Assembly (NCBI GenBank): GCA_025964635.1
Contig: JAOPYP010000445.1
Coordinates: forward strand, 1 to 15,900
DNA length: 15,900 bases
From: Actinomycetes bacterium
GTDB lineage: Bacteria; Actinomycetota; Actinomycetes; Streptosporangiales; Streptosporangiaceae
Direction of reading: 5' to 3'
Position numbers and translations under genes: made by a program. Shown here one piece after another: positions 5,982 through 13,390 of the stretch; position 1 is the first letter of the stretch; each line of letters opens with the position of its first letter. Below the pieces are notes generated by a model, which was not told the DNA's origin, ran no database searches, and worked only from the letters and a program-made list of their open reading frames with translations.

Positions 5982-6569
5982 ATGCCGTCCGATCTCAGCG
6001 CTGAGCAACTCGGCCACCTCACGATGTTCACCGACGACTACGACGCCGTGCTGGCGCAGCTGCGAGCCACGCAGGGAGACGACGTCCTCCGGATCAACGG
6101 CCTGTCCGTGCACTTCGCTCCGGTCACGGTGGGCGGGGGCGCCATCGCCCGGGAGCGGGCGTACTGGCCGGACGACCACCCGCTCGGCATCACGGGCGAC
6201 CCGACGATCAAGTTCGCGTCGCCGGATCCCAAGCAGGCCGCGGCCGACCTGGCCGCGCAGACCGGGCGGCCTGACTACGACGCGGACCGCGGCCACCTCA
6301 ACGCGGTCGGATACGGCGTCCGCTTCGGGGACCACGCGGTCGAGTTCCTCGGCTCGGCCAGCGGCGGTGACCATGACCTGGTCGGCGGGTTCCTGGCCGG
6401 GCCCGGCCCGGGAGTCTTCAGCACCACGTACCTGATCCGGGACTTCGGCGCGGCGCGGGCGGCGCTGGCCGCCCAGGACATCCGGTTCACTCAGTGGGGC
6501 CGGCATTCGCTGCTGCTGCGGCCCGAGTCCGCCCCCGGGGCCCGGATCGAGCTCACGGACGCGAGCTAG
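5982..6569 (+). CDS. VOC-superfamily (glyoxalase/dioxygenase-fold) protein
   Basis: A 195-residue protein without signal peptide or membrane segment. The start LGHLTMFTDDYDAVLAQL resembles the first strand and helix of a vicinal-oxygen-chelate module (His12 as possible metal ligand), and the last 50 residues (FSTTYLIRDFGAARAAL ... SLLLRPESAPGARIELTD, 146-193) match the second module, with Glu190 in the position of the closing metal ligand. This suggests two beta-alpha-beta-beta-beta modules, as in glyoxalases, epimerases and extradiol dioxygenases, but the chemistry cannot be read. Methylmalonyl-CoA epimerase-like or lyase activity would fit the CoA context and is speculative. ATG 5982 is preceded by CAGGGAAG. 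It has its own promoter and its last 17 bases overlap the convergent ligase gene. Confidence 0.7.
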   Translation: MPSDLSAEQLGHLTMFTDDYDAVLAQLRATQGDDVLRINGLSVHFAPVTVGGGAIARERAYWPDDHPLGITGDPTIKFASPDPKQAAADLAAQTGRPDYDADRGHLNAVGYGVRFGDHAVEFLGSASGGDHDLVGGFLAGPGPGVFSTTYLIRDFGAARAALAAQDIRFTQWGRHSLLLRPESAPGARIELTDAS

Positions 6570-8127
6570 CCGGACCGGGGCTGGCCGGATCGGGGCTGGC
6601 CGGATCGGGCCCGAGCCAGTCGCGGACCCACCGGCGCAGCAGCTTGCCGCTCGGCAGCCGGGGCAGCTCGGCCGCGAAGACGAGCTCGCGCGGGCACTTG
6701 AATCCGGCCAGGTGGTCACGGCAGTGGCCGAGCAGCTGTTCGGCCAGCCGGGAGTCCGCGGCCACCCCGGCCTCGGCCTGCACCACGGCGACCACCCGCT
6801 GGCCCATGTCCTGGTCGGGCACCCCGACCACCGCCGCGTCGAAGACCGCCGGATGCATGGTGAGGACGTTCTCGACTTCCTGGGGGTAGATGTTGACCCC
6901 ACCCGAGATGATCAGGTCCACCCGCCGGTCGGACAGGTAGAGGTAGCCGTCGGCGTCCAGCCGCCCGACGTCGCCGAGCGTGCTCCAGCCCTGGTCGTTG
7001 AACGCCCCGGCGGTCTTCTCCGCATCGTGGTGATAGGCGAAGGCCGCGGTTCCCTCGAACCAGACCGTGCCGATGCCGCCCGGAGGCAGCTCGGTTCCGT
7101 CGTCGCCGAGGACATGCGCCTGGCCGTACATCGAGCGTCCCACCGAGCCGGGATGGGCGAGCCAGTCCGCGCTGTCGATGGCGAAATAGCCATTGCCCTC
7201 ACTGCCCGCGTAGTACTCCCAGACGACCGGCCCGAACCAGTCGATGATCTGCCGTTTCAGCTCGACCGGGCAGGGGGCCGCCGCGTGCACCACGGTCTGG
7301 AGACTGCTCAGGTCGAAGCGCCGCCGGTCCTCGGGCGGCAGGCGCATCAGCCGTTTCATCATCGTGGGCACGAACTGCACATGAGTGACCCGGTGCCGCT
7401 CGATCAGCTCGAGCGTCTGCCGGGCGTCGAACCGCTCCATGGCGACAGTGGTGCCGCCGGCGCGTTGCGTGGCCATGCTCCAGCCGAGCGGGGCGGCGTG
7501 ATAGAGCGGGCCGGTCGACAGGTAGACGGAGTCCGGGCCCAGCCCGTACAGCTGGCGCATGAGCTGGTCGATCGGCCCGGTGGTACCGACCGGGGTCCGT
7601 ACCGGGTCGCGCAGGATGCCCTTGGGCCGCCCGGTGGTGCCCGAGGAATAGAACATCGCGAAGCCCTCCCACCGCTGCGGGAGGCCGCCGTCAGTCCTCC
7701 CGGCGGCCCCGGCGGCGATCCGCGCGGCCGCCCCGGTGGCCGGCCCGGCGCCCGCCAGCACCGGGATCACGGCTGGGACGGCCGCGCAGATCTGCTCGGT
7801 CAGCGTCCGGTGGGCCGGTGAGGCCACCAGCACCGCGGCGCCGCAGTCCGCCACGATGTACGCGGCCTCGCCGGGCGTGAGGTGCCAGTTGACGGGGGAG
7901 TAGTAGAGCCCGGTGCGCTGCGCCGCCCACACGACCGGGAACAGTTCCGGCTCGTTAGCGAACAGCACGGCGATGTGGTCACCGAAACGGAGCCCGTACC
8001 CCGCGAGCATCGCCGCCGCCTCGTCGATGCGCTGCTGCAGCTCCGCGAAGGTCCACCGCAGCCCGCTGCCGCCCATCAGCAGCGCCGTTTTCGCGGCGGG
8101 CGCCACGGCGCCGAGCCGAGGATTCAT
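6553..8127 (-). CDS. Acyl-CoA ligase (class I adenylate-forming enzyme, FadD-like)
   Basis: A 524-residue AMP-forming acyl-CoA synthetase. Motifs in order: phosphate loop YSSGTTGRPKG (160-170), EYYAGSEG with the A5 region (304-311), the STLGDVG aspartate motif (382-388), the hinge YLSDRRVDLIISGGVNIYPQEVE (397-419, A8) and PSGK with the adenylation Lys495. The enzyme forms acyl-AMP and then the CoA thioester of a carboxylic acid. ATG 8127 is chosen over an upstream in-frame ATG at 8226 because a perfect AGGAGG lies 8 bases before it and the extra 33 residues are arginine/serine-rich noise overlapping the CoA-transferase gene. It is the last gene of the DUF35/thiolase operon. The C-terminus is a PDPAS pentapeptide repeat. 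Could supply the LvaE-like activation step for the neighbouring module (inference). Confidence 0.92.
   Translation of the reverse strand: MNPRLGAVAPAAKTALLMGGSGLRWTFAELQQRIDEAAAMLAGYGLRFGDHIAVLFANEPELFPVVWAAQRTGLYYSPVNWHLTPGEAAYIVADCGAAVLVASPAHRTLTEQICAAVPAVIPVLAGAGPATGAAARIAAGAAGRTDGGLPQRWEGFAMFYSSGTTGRPKGILRDPVRTPVGTTGPIDQLMRQLYGLGPDSVYLSTGPLYHAAPLGWSMATQRAGGTTVAMERFDARQTLELIERHRVTHVQFVPTMMKRLMRLPPEDRRRFDLSSLQTVVHAAAPCPVELKRQIIDWFGPVVWEYYAGSEGNGYFAIDSADWLAHPGSVGRSMYGQAHVLGDDGTELPPGGIGTVWFEGTAAFAYHHDAEKTAGAFNDQGWSTLGDVGRLDADGYLYLSDRRVDLIISGGVNIYPQEVENVLTMHPAVFDAAVVGVPDQDMGQRVVAVVQAEAGVAADSRLAEQLLGHCRDHLAGFKCPRELVFAAELPRLPSGKLLRRWVRDWLGPDPASPDPASPGPASSRP
6571..6611. repeat. 15-bp tandem repeat in the ligase C-terminus
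   Basis: CGGACCGGGGCTGGC (6571-6585), CGGATCGGGGCTGGC (6586-6600) and a partial third unit from 6601 form an in-frame 15-bp repeat. On the minus strand it encodes the consecutive pentapeptides PDPAS, PDPAS and PGPAS at the very end of the ligase, past the conserved C-terminal domain. It is likely a disordered tail generated by slippage. Confidence 0.75.
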
Positions 8128-8135
8128 GCCGCGAA

Positions 8136-8141
8136 CCTCCT
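8136..8141 (-). promoter_or_regulatory. Strong ribosome binding site setting the ligase start
   Basis: AGGAGG on the minus strand, 8 bases before ATG 8127. Its first base is shared with the TGA stop of the CoA-transferase gene, so the two genes are likely translationally coupled. It settles the choice between the two possible ligase starts. Confidence 0.8.
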
Positions 8142-9349
8142 CAGGCGACGATGCCCGATTCCCGCATCTTGGTAACGACCTCCGGCGGGTAGCCCGCCGC
8201 CGTGAGCACGTCGTCGGTGTGCTCACCGAACTCGGGCGCCCGGGTGGCCCGGGACGGCTCGTGGTCGAACATGACCGGCGGTGACACCAGCGACAGCGTG
8301 CCGCCCTCGTACTCCACGTCGGTGACCATACCGTTGGCGACGGCCTGTGGGTCGTCGTGCATCTCGCCCACGTTCTGCACCGGGGCCCAGACGCCGCGCA
8401 GCGTGACCAGGATCTGGCCCCAGTCGGCGTAGGTCTTCGAGGCGAAGACCCCGTCGAGGATGCCCACCAGCTCGGCGCTGTGGCCGGCCCGGCCGGCGGC
8501 CGTGGCGAACCGCGGGTCCTCGGTCAGGTCGGTGCGGCCGATGTGCTCGCAGAAGTCGATCCACTCGTTCTGGTGATCACCGAGCATGGAGAGCATCACG
8601 AACCGGCCGTCCGCCGTCACGTAGGTGTTGCTGGTCCAGTGCAGGGCGGAGCGCGGCGTCTTGGACTGGAAGAAGCGCTGGCCGGGGTCGAACTTGCTGC
8701 TGGTGATCGCGGGGGCGTTGAACCACATCGCGGTGCCCAGCAGCGATGAATCGACGACCATCGGCTCCCCGGTACGCTCGCGCTGCAGCAGTGCGGCGGC
8801 AATGCCCCCGGCGAAGACCAGCCCGGACATGCCGTCGCCGTGGCCGATCATGCCGGGGGGCCACTCCGTGCCGGTGACGGCCATCGTCGTCGAGGCGAGC
8901 GACCCGCGGTTCCACCAGGTCGCGCCGTCATAACCGCCGCGGTGGGCCTCCGGCCCGAGCGGCCCCGCACCGCTGCCCTTGGCGTAGACCAGGCCCGGGT
9001 TGACCGCGCGCAGATCCTCGACGTCGAAGCGCAGCTTCTTCCGGGTCCGCTCGAGGAAGCTGGTCACGAACACGTCGGCCCCGGCCACCAGGGTGTGCAG
9101 GACCTCCTGGCCCTCCGGGGTGGCCAGGTTGATCGCGATGGACCGCTTGCCCCGGTTGTAGTGCTTGAACAGCCAGTGCGCGTGGCCCGGTTCGAGCGAG
9201 CCGCCCATGAACACGCGCATCGGGTCGGGGGCGGCCGGGTTCTCGACGTGCACGACGTCCGCGCCCCAGCTGGCCAGGATCGCGGCGGCGGACGGGCAGA
9301 AGGCCCACATGGTGACGTCGATGACGCGGATTCCCTGCAACGGCTTCAT
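8141..9349 (-). CDS. CaiB/BaiF-family (family III) CoA transferase
   Basis: A 402-residue family III CoA transferase. The N-terminus LQGIRVIDVTMWAFCPSAA with ASWGADVVHVENP (27-39) is the standard start of the Rossmann-like domain; NRGKRSIAINLATPEGQ (65-81) follows; GHGDGMSGLVFA (169-180) contains Asp172 at the position of the catalytic aspartate that forms the glutaryl/aspartyl-CoA anhydride intermediate in the family. C-terminal GVWAPVQNVGEMHDDPQ is also typical. It would move CoA between two acids, or act as a racemase if of the Amacr branch. The start is ATG 9349; the reading frame stays open for 324 more bases upstream but that part lacks family similarity and runs into the thiolase gene. 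Purine-rich GGAGAAAGAG precedes the ATG. Third gene of the operon, 74 bases after the thiolase. Confidence 0.9.
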   Translation of the reverse strand: MKPLQGIRVIDVTMWAFCPSAAAILASWGADVVHVENPAAPDPMRVFMGGSLEPGHAHWLFKHYNRGKRSIAINLATPEGQEVLHTLVAGADVFVTSFLERTRKKLRFDVEDLRAVNPGLVYAKGSGAGPLGPEAHRGGYDGATWWNRGSLASTTMAVTGTEWPPGMIGHGDGMSGLVFAGGIAAALLQRERTGEPMVVDSSLLGTAMWFNAPAITSSKFDPGQRFFQSKTPRSALHWTSNTYVTADGRFVMLSMLGDHQNEWIDFCEHIGRTDLTEDPRFATAAGRAGHSAELVGILDGVFASKTYADWGQILVTLRGVWAPVQNVGEMHDDPQAVANGMVTDVEYEGGTLSLVSPPVMFDHEPSRATRAPEFGEHTDDVLTAAGYPPEVVTKMRESGIVA

Positions 9350-9423
9350 CGCGGTGCTCTTTCTCCGGACCAGGGGCCGGCGGGTGGGAGGTGGGTGGGA
9401 TGACTGGGTGAGTGGCCGGGGGC

Positions 9424-10572
9424 TCAGGTCCGGGTCAGCACCATCGCGCCGCACTGCGGTCCGTGGGCGTTGGCCACCACGGCGACCCGCGCGCCCGGCA
9501 CCTGCCGCGGCCCGCAGTCGCCGCGCAGTTGCTGGACCGCCTCGGTGAGGAAGCTCAGGCCGTGCAGCCGCCCGGACGCGAGCTGCCCGCCATTGGTGTT
9601 GAGCGGCAGCGCGCCGCCGGGCCCGATCCGCTTGCCGCCGTCCACCCAGTCGCCGAACTCGCCGATCCCGCACAGGCCCAGGGCCTCGACCCAGGAGATC
9701 GTGATGTGCGTGAACCCGTCGTAGAGCTCAGCGACGTCCACCTCCGCCGGGGTCACGCTGCTGGTCGCCCACAGGTGCTGCGCACACCCGATCGTGCCGC
9801 CGAACACGAAGTCGTCGCTGAACGTCCAGTCCGGGCGCGAGCCGGTGCCGAACGCGACGGAGTCCACCGTGACCGCCGCCCCGGCCAGGTCCCGGGCGCG
9901 CTCGGCGGTGGTGATGATCGCGGCGCAGGCGCCGGTGACCGGGTAGTCGCAGTCCAGCAGCCGCAGCGGCTCGGCGATGAACCGTGAGGACAGGTAGTCG
10001 TCCATGGTGAGGGGCTGGGTCAGCACGCCGCGCTCGTACATGGCCGACCACTGCCGGGCATTCAGCGTGATGTGGCCGTAGTCTTCCTCGCTGCCGCCCA
10101 GTTCGGCCAGGCGGCGGTACTTCTTCATGCCGATGGACGGGATGATGCCGCCGAAATCCCCGTACGGCAGGGTGAACTGGGCCGCGTTCCCGGCCGGGGG
10201 CACCTCGGTCCGGCCGGACTGCTGGCCCCACTCGCGGTTGACCGAACGGAACACCAGCGCCACGTCGCAGACGCCGGATTCGACCGCCGCCACCGCGGCC
10301 ATCGCCGCGGCCAGCCCCGATGGCCCGCTCCCGCCCAGGTCACCGAACGCCCTGAGGTCGGGGATGCCCAGCAGGCGCTGGACGTTCACGGCGATCTGCG
10401 ACCCGGCCCCCGGGTACTCGAACACGGCGTCGATCTGCGAGGTGGTCAGCCCGGCGTCATGGAGGGCCCCGAGGCAGGCGTCCACGACCAGCGGACGCGT
10501 GTCCACCCCGATCTCCCGGTGCACCGAGGAATAGCCGACACCGACCACGGTGGCCTGCCGCGCGCCCTTCAC
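9424..10572 (-). CDS. Thiolase-fold lipid-transfer protein (Ltp/SCP2-thiolase type) lacking the nucleophilic Cys
   Basis: A 382-residue thiolase-superfamily protein of the SCP2-thiolase/Ltp branch. VDVAELYDGFTHI (278-290) and NTNGGQLASGRLHG (325-338, with His338) match the second half of the fold; AHGPQCGAM (369-377) is the C-terminal loop. At the place where degradative thiolases have the reactive cysteine the sequence is DLGGSGPSGLAAA (78-90), with no cysteine, so normal Claisen/thiolysis chemistry is unlikely. Ltp2 of steroid side-chain degradation has this form and works as a retro-aldolase together with a DUF35 domain. The GTG start overlaps the DUF35 gene stop in GTGA, so the two products are probably made as a complex. 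Inferred activity: carbon-carbon cleavage of a 3-hydroxyacyl-CoA; the substrate is unknown. Confidence 0.85.
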   Translation of the reverse strand: MKGARQATVVGVGYSSVHREIGVDTRPLVVDACLGALHDAGLTTSQIDAVFEYPGAGSQIAVNVQRLLGIPDLRAFGDLGGSGPSGLAAAMAAVAAVESGVCDVALVFRSVNREWGQQSGRTEVPPAGNAAQFTLPYGDFGGIIPSIGMKKYRRLAELGGSEEDYGHITLNARQWSAMYERGVLTQPLTMDDYLSSRFIAEPLRLLDCDYPVTGACAAIITTAERARDLAGAAVTVDSVAFGTGSRPDWTFSDDFVFGGTIGCAQHLWATSSVTPAEVDVAELYDGFTHITISWVEALGLCGIGEFGDWVDGGKRIGPGGALPLNTNGGQLASGRLHGLSFLTEAVQQLRGDCGPRQVPGARVAVVANAHGPQCGAMVLTRT

Positions 10573-11000
10573 TCCGCGCCTCCCCGTTCTGGCTGGGACC
10601 GTGCCGGCCGGAACTGGGGCAGTGCATAGTCACCGCGCGGCTCGAAGACGACCTCGAGAGGGTCGCCGGCGGCCAGGCCGGCCGGCGCCGCATCGACAAT
10701 GTTGGTCAGCAGCCGGGCACCGGGGGCGTCGTCCAGGTCGACCAGGGCGATCGTGAACGGCAGGTCCTCGGCGAAGATGGGGAGGAACGCCTGGTGCATG
10801 ACGGTCAGCGCGTACAGGGTTCCCCGGCCGCTCACCCTCACTGGCCGCACATCGCGCGACTGGCATTTCTCGCAGACCACGGTGGGCGGGTACTGGAAGC
10901 TCTCGCAGTCGGCGCACATTTGGACCAGCAGTTCGCCGCGGGCCGCCCCCTCCCAGAAGAAGGCGCTGGCGGCGTCGGGGATCGGGACCGGCTTGCTCAT
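10569..11000 (-). CDS. DUF35 zinc-ribbon/OB-fold protein (acyl-CoA-associated, partner of the Ltp protein)
   Basis: A 143-residue protein with an N-terminal helix and WEGAARGELLVQ, then a rubredoxin-like zinc ribbon with Cys29-x2-Cys32 and Cys43-x2-Cys46, and an OB-fold from about residue 55 (GRGTLYALTVMHQAF ... PFTIALVDLDDAPGARLLTNI). This is the DUF35 architecture found beside lipid-transfer thiolases, polyketide enzymes and as the C-terminal domain of ChsH2. These proteins bind acyl-CoA or scaffold the thiolase partner. ATG 11000 has AGGAG in a good position (GCAGGAGACACGC before the ATG). First gene of the operon, with a promoter predicted at 11051-11078. The 4-base overlap with the thiolase gene supports a fixed 1:1 partnership. 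Confidence 0.88.
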   Translation of the reverse strand: MSKPVPIPDAASAFFWEGAARGELLVQMCADCESFQYPPTVVCEKCQSRDVRPVRVSGRGTLYALTVMHQAFLPIFAEDLPFTIALVDLDDAPGARLLTNIVDAAPAGLAAGDPLEVVFEPRGDYALPQFRPARSQPERGGAE

Positions 11001-11036
11001 GCGTGTCTCCTGCGCTGGGGAACCAGCAAGCGGATG

Positions 11037-11069
11037 CTACGGTAAACAACACTGTACTTCTTACTGTAA
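11037..11069. promoter_or_regulatory. Cluster of TTACnGTAA-like motifs at the DUF35 operon promoter
   Basis: CTACGGTAA (11037-11045), CACTGTACT (11050-11058) and a perfect TTACTGTAA palindrome (11061-11069) follow each other with centres 13 and 11 bases apart. On the minus strand the middle one carries the predicted -10 TACAGT, the third lies in the -35/-10 spacer and the first falls at the expected start of transcription. This arrangement looks like a repressor binding region. No regulator gene is adjacent, so its protein would be elsewhere or be the TetR protein acting on a different motif (less likely). Confidence 0.5.
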
Positions 11070-11078
11070 GTTTGTCCA
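11051..11078 (-). promoter_or_regulatory. Predicted promoter of the DUF35-thiolase-CoA transferase-ligase operon
   Basis: On the minus strand TGGACA (plus coordinates 11073-11078) matches five of six bases of the -35 consensus and TACAGT (11051-11056) is a TAnnnT-type -10, with 16 bases between. Predicted start about 11044, leaving a leader of about 43 bases before ATG 11000. Confidence 0.5.
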
Positions 11079-11173
11079 CGGTCTCGTGCTGCTGACGGCG
11101 ACGGCCCGGACGTCCCTCGCGGGACGCGTGGCCGGGGCCGGGGAAGATCGCCCAGAATGCCGCCGGAACAGCC

Positions 11174-11202
11174 GTGACATTACTCACAGAGAGAGATACC
11201 GT
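11174..11202 (+). promoter_or_regulatory. Predicted promoter of the amidohydrolase/DUF2889 genes
   Basis: GTGACA (11174-11179) and TACCGT (11197-11202) are 17 bases apart. The -10 lies in ATACCGTAA (11196-11204), another relative of the TTACnGTAA motif, and TGCGGTAAGT follows at 11221-11230. The leader would be about 54 bases. The 11079-11173 stretch between the two divergent promoters shows no further feature. Confidence 0.5.
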
Positions 11203-11262
11203 AACCGGTACCGCGAGGGCTGCGGTAAGTGCGCGGCCGCGACGAACGCCTCTGGAGGCCGG

Positions 11263-12405
11263 ATGCTCCCCAAGGACGCACAGATCATCTCCGTCGATGA
11301 CCACGTCATCGAACACCCGCAAGTGTGGCTCGACCGGCTCCCGGCGAAATACGCGGACGCCGCGCCGCGCATCGTCCGGCAGCCCGACGGCAACGACGCC
11401 TGGGTGTACGAGGGGCAGATCGCCGGTAACTTCGCCCTGAACGCCGTGGCCGGCAAGGACCCGAAGGAGTTCGGGCTCGACCCGCGCCGGTACGACGACA
11501 TGCTCCCGGGCTGCCACGACATCCATGACCGGATCAAGGACATGGACCTCGAGGGTGTGTGGGCCCAGCTCTGCTTCCCGAACATGGGCGGCTTCGCGGG
11601 CAGCGCGTTCGCGAAGTCCAAGGACTGGGACCTGGCCAACGAGTGCATCAAGGCCTACAACGACTTCATCCTCGACGAGTGGTGCGCTGCCTACCCCCAG
11701 CGGCAGATCCCGCTGATGATGGTGCCGTACTGGAACGTCGAGCAGACGGTGGCCGAGATCCACCGCACGGCGGCCAAGGGCGCGAAGAGCATCACGTTCC
11801 CCGAGCTCCCCGACCGGATCGGGCTGCCGTCCTGGCACAGCGCGCACTGGGACCCGGTCCTCGCCGCCGCGTCAGAGGCGAACCTCCCGCTGTCGCTGCA
11901 CTTCGGCTCGGGCGGAGCACCGCAGGCCTCGCCGGAGGCGATGACGACCAACTTCACCGTGGCCATCTCGCTGTTCGGCCTGAACTCGATGAGCGCGACG
12001 GCGGAACTGCTGCTCTCCAAGGTCTTCCACAAGTTCCCGGACCTCAAGATCGCGCTGTCCGAGGGCGGGATCGGGTGGATGCCGTACATGCTCGAGCGCA
12101 TCGACTACGTCTGGGAGCGGCACCGCTGGTACAACGACGTCGACAAGGACATGCGCCCGTCGGAGCTGTTCAAGGGACACCTGTTCGGCTGCTTCATCTC
12201 CGATACGGCCGGCGTGTTCTCCCGGCACCTGATCGGCGTCGACCAGCTGATGTTCGAGAGCGACTACCCGCACTCGGACAGCCAGTGGCCGCACACCCGC
12301 AAGGTGCTCGAAGAGGTCATGTCGGACGTCCCGGACGATGAGGCCCACAAGATGGTCGAGTGGAACGCGCGGAAGCTCTACAACTTCCCGCGCCCGGCGG
12401 CCTGA
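11263..12405 (+). CDS. Amidohydrolase-2 family TIM-barrel metal-dependent hydrolase
   Basis: A 380-residue amidohydrolase (PF04909/ACMSD-like group). The N-terminal metal motif reads SVDDHVIE, so Asp12 and His14 stand where other members have His-x-His; further ligand candidates are His213 in LSLHFGSGG, Glu267 in SEGGIGW and Asp334 in FESDYPH, the usual closing motif. Relatives hydrolyse or decarboxylate cyclic or carboxylated small molecules; many actinobacterial copies sit beside fatty-acid and aromatic degradation genes with no known substrate. The start is ATG 11263 with TGGAGGCC five bases ahead; the frame is open for 564 bases upstream, but that part is shared with the divergent gene and lacks similarity. 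First gene of the plus-strand pair, probably co-expressed with the divergent operon through the shared intergenic region. Confidence 0.9.
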   Translation: MLPKDAQIISVDDHVIEHPQVWLDRLPAKYADAAPRIVRQPDGNDAWVYEGQIAGNFALNAVAGKDPKEFGLDPRRYDDMLPGCHDIHDRIKDMDLEGVWAQLCFPNMGGFAGSAFAKSKDWDLANECIKAYNDFILDEWCAAYPQRQIPLMMVPYWNVEQTVAEIHRTAAKGAKSITFPELPDRIGLPSWHSAHWDPVLAAASEANLPLSLHFGSGGAPQASPEAMTTNFTVAISLFGLNSMSATAELLLSKVFHKFPDLKIALSEGGIGWMPYMLERIDYVWERHRWYNDVDKDMRPSELFKGHLFGCFISDTAGVFSRHLIGVDQLMFESDYPHSDSQWPHTRKVLEEVMSDVPDDEAHKMVEWNARKLYNFPRPAA

Positions 12406-12409
12406 TTTC

Positions 12410-13390
12410 GTGCCCGGGCGGGTGATTAACCCGCTGTCCCGGCTGCCCGCCCGCAGGCCCGGATCGGTGCGGCGGATGTCCTCGCTGGCTATCGAGCCGG
12501 CGGGCGGGTGGGATGAGGGTGTCGTCGTCGAGGCGGTCGCGCAGGACAGCGTGGCCGGTCCCGGCGGCGGCGCCGTCGCGGTCCTCGCGGCCGCGTCGGT
12601 GACCGCGGCCATGGACGCCGGCTCCCGGCTGACCGCGGTGAGCGGGGACGTTCCCGCCGGGGTGGCGGGTGCGCTGGCCGGGATGACCCCCGTGTCCGGA
12701 TTCCGCAAGGAACTGGCGCGGCTGGCCGGGGTCGGCCTGGACCCGCACTCCCTGCTCGCGGCCCTGCTGGACGACCTGCCGACGGTGCGGCTGATCAGCG
12801 GCTACGCCCGGCTGATCGAGACACCGCCGCTCGTCACCAACGGGCGGACCCAGGCGCCGGTGCTGAACATCTGCCGTGGCTGGGCGGCGGACGGCACCGC
12901 GAGCCGGCTGGCCGCGTCCGGGCACAGCGTGATCACCGGCACGCCGCCCGCACCCGCCTTCGGCAAGCTGCTCGCCGACGCGGCCGGCACCATGGGCGAG
13001 CCAGCCCTCCGGCCGCGGTCCATGCGCCGCCGGCGGATCCTCGACGTGGTCCCGGCCGGCCCTGACGTCGAGGTCTTCCAGTACTTCCGCGACTCCCACA
13101 TCGACGCCGGCGGCGGTGAGGGCTCGCTGCACGAGTACCTGATGACGGCCCGGCTGAGCGCCGGCGACCTGGTGGTGCGGGCCATCTCCGTCGAGCCCCG
13201 GGCCCTCCCGTTCCCCGAATGCCCGCTGGCCGCCCCGCACGCCCAGCTGCTGGTGGGCCTCTCCACCAACGACATCGAGAGCGCGGTCCGGTCCGCCCTG
13301 AGCGGCACGACGGGCTGCACCCACCTCAACGACACGCTGCGCTTCCTCCGCTTCGCCGGGCGCCTGATATCGGCCCGCGGTCACGGATGA
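12410..13390 (+). CDS. DUF2889 domain protein
   Basis: About 326 residues. The last third, from FQYFRDSHID through RALPFPECPLAAPHA to GTTGCTHLNDTLRFL, shows the DUF2889 pattern: a 'P-x-C' turn followed by a conserved G-C-T-H-L near the C-terminus. The N-terminal PARRPGSVRR segment is also typical. No catalytic motif, signal peptide or membrane helix is evident, and the family has no assigned activity. The start is uncertain: GTG 12410 lies 4 bases after the amidohydrolase stop and keeps the PGSVRR segment; GTG 12422 is possible; ATG 12476 would cut it off. The short gap means transcription and translation are coupled to the hydrolase, so a joint function on the same substrate is likely. The paired Cys/His may bind metal (inference). 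Confidence 0.72.
   Translation: MPGRVINPLSRLPARRPGSVRRMSSLAIEPAGGWDEGVVVEAVAQDSVAGPGGGAVAVLAAASVTAAMDAGSRLTAVSGDVPAGVAGALAGMTPVSGFRKELARLAGVGLDPHSLLAALLDDLPTVRLISGYARLIETPPLVTNGRTQAPVLNICRGWAADGTASRLAASGHSVITGTPPAPAFGKLLADAAGTMGEPALRPRSMRRRRILDVVPAGPDVEVFQYFRDSHIDAGGGEGSLHEYLMTARLSAGDLVVRAISVEPRALPFPECPLAAPHAQLLVGLSTNDIESAVRSALSGTTGCTHLNDTLRFLRFAGRLISARGHG

Noticed and set aside
6712..9403. Plus-strand open frames 6712-7821 and 8840-9403
   Set aside because: They are antisense to the acyl-CoA ligase and the CoA transferase, both of which have full motif sets. The translations have no recognisable domain.
8128..9673. N-terminal extensions of the ligase (to 8226) and CoA transferase (to 9673)
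   Set aside because: The extra residues are low-complexity Arg/Ala-rich, overlap the neighbouring genes, and better starts with ribosome sites exist at 8127 and 9349.
11025..11038. AGCA-N6-TGCT inverted repeat, possible KstR2-like site
   Set aside because: It has only four-base arms and lacks the CAAG/CTTG core of the known motif. It is expected by chance.
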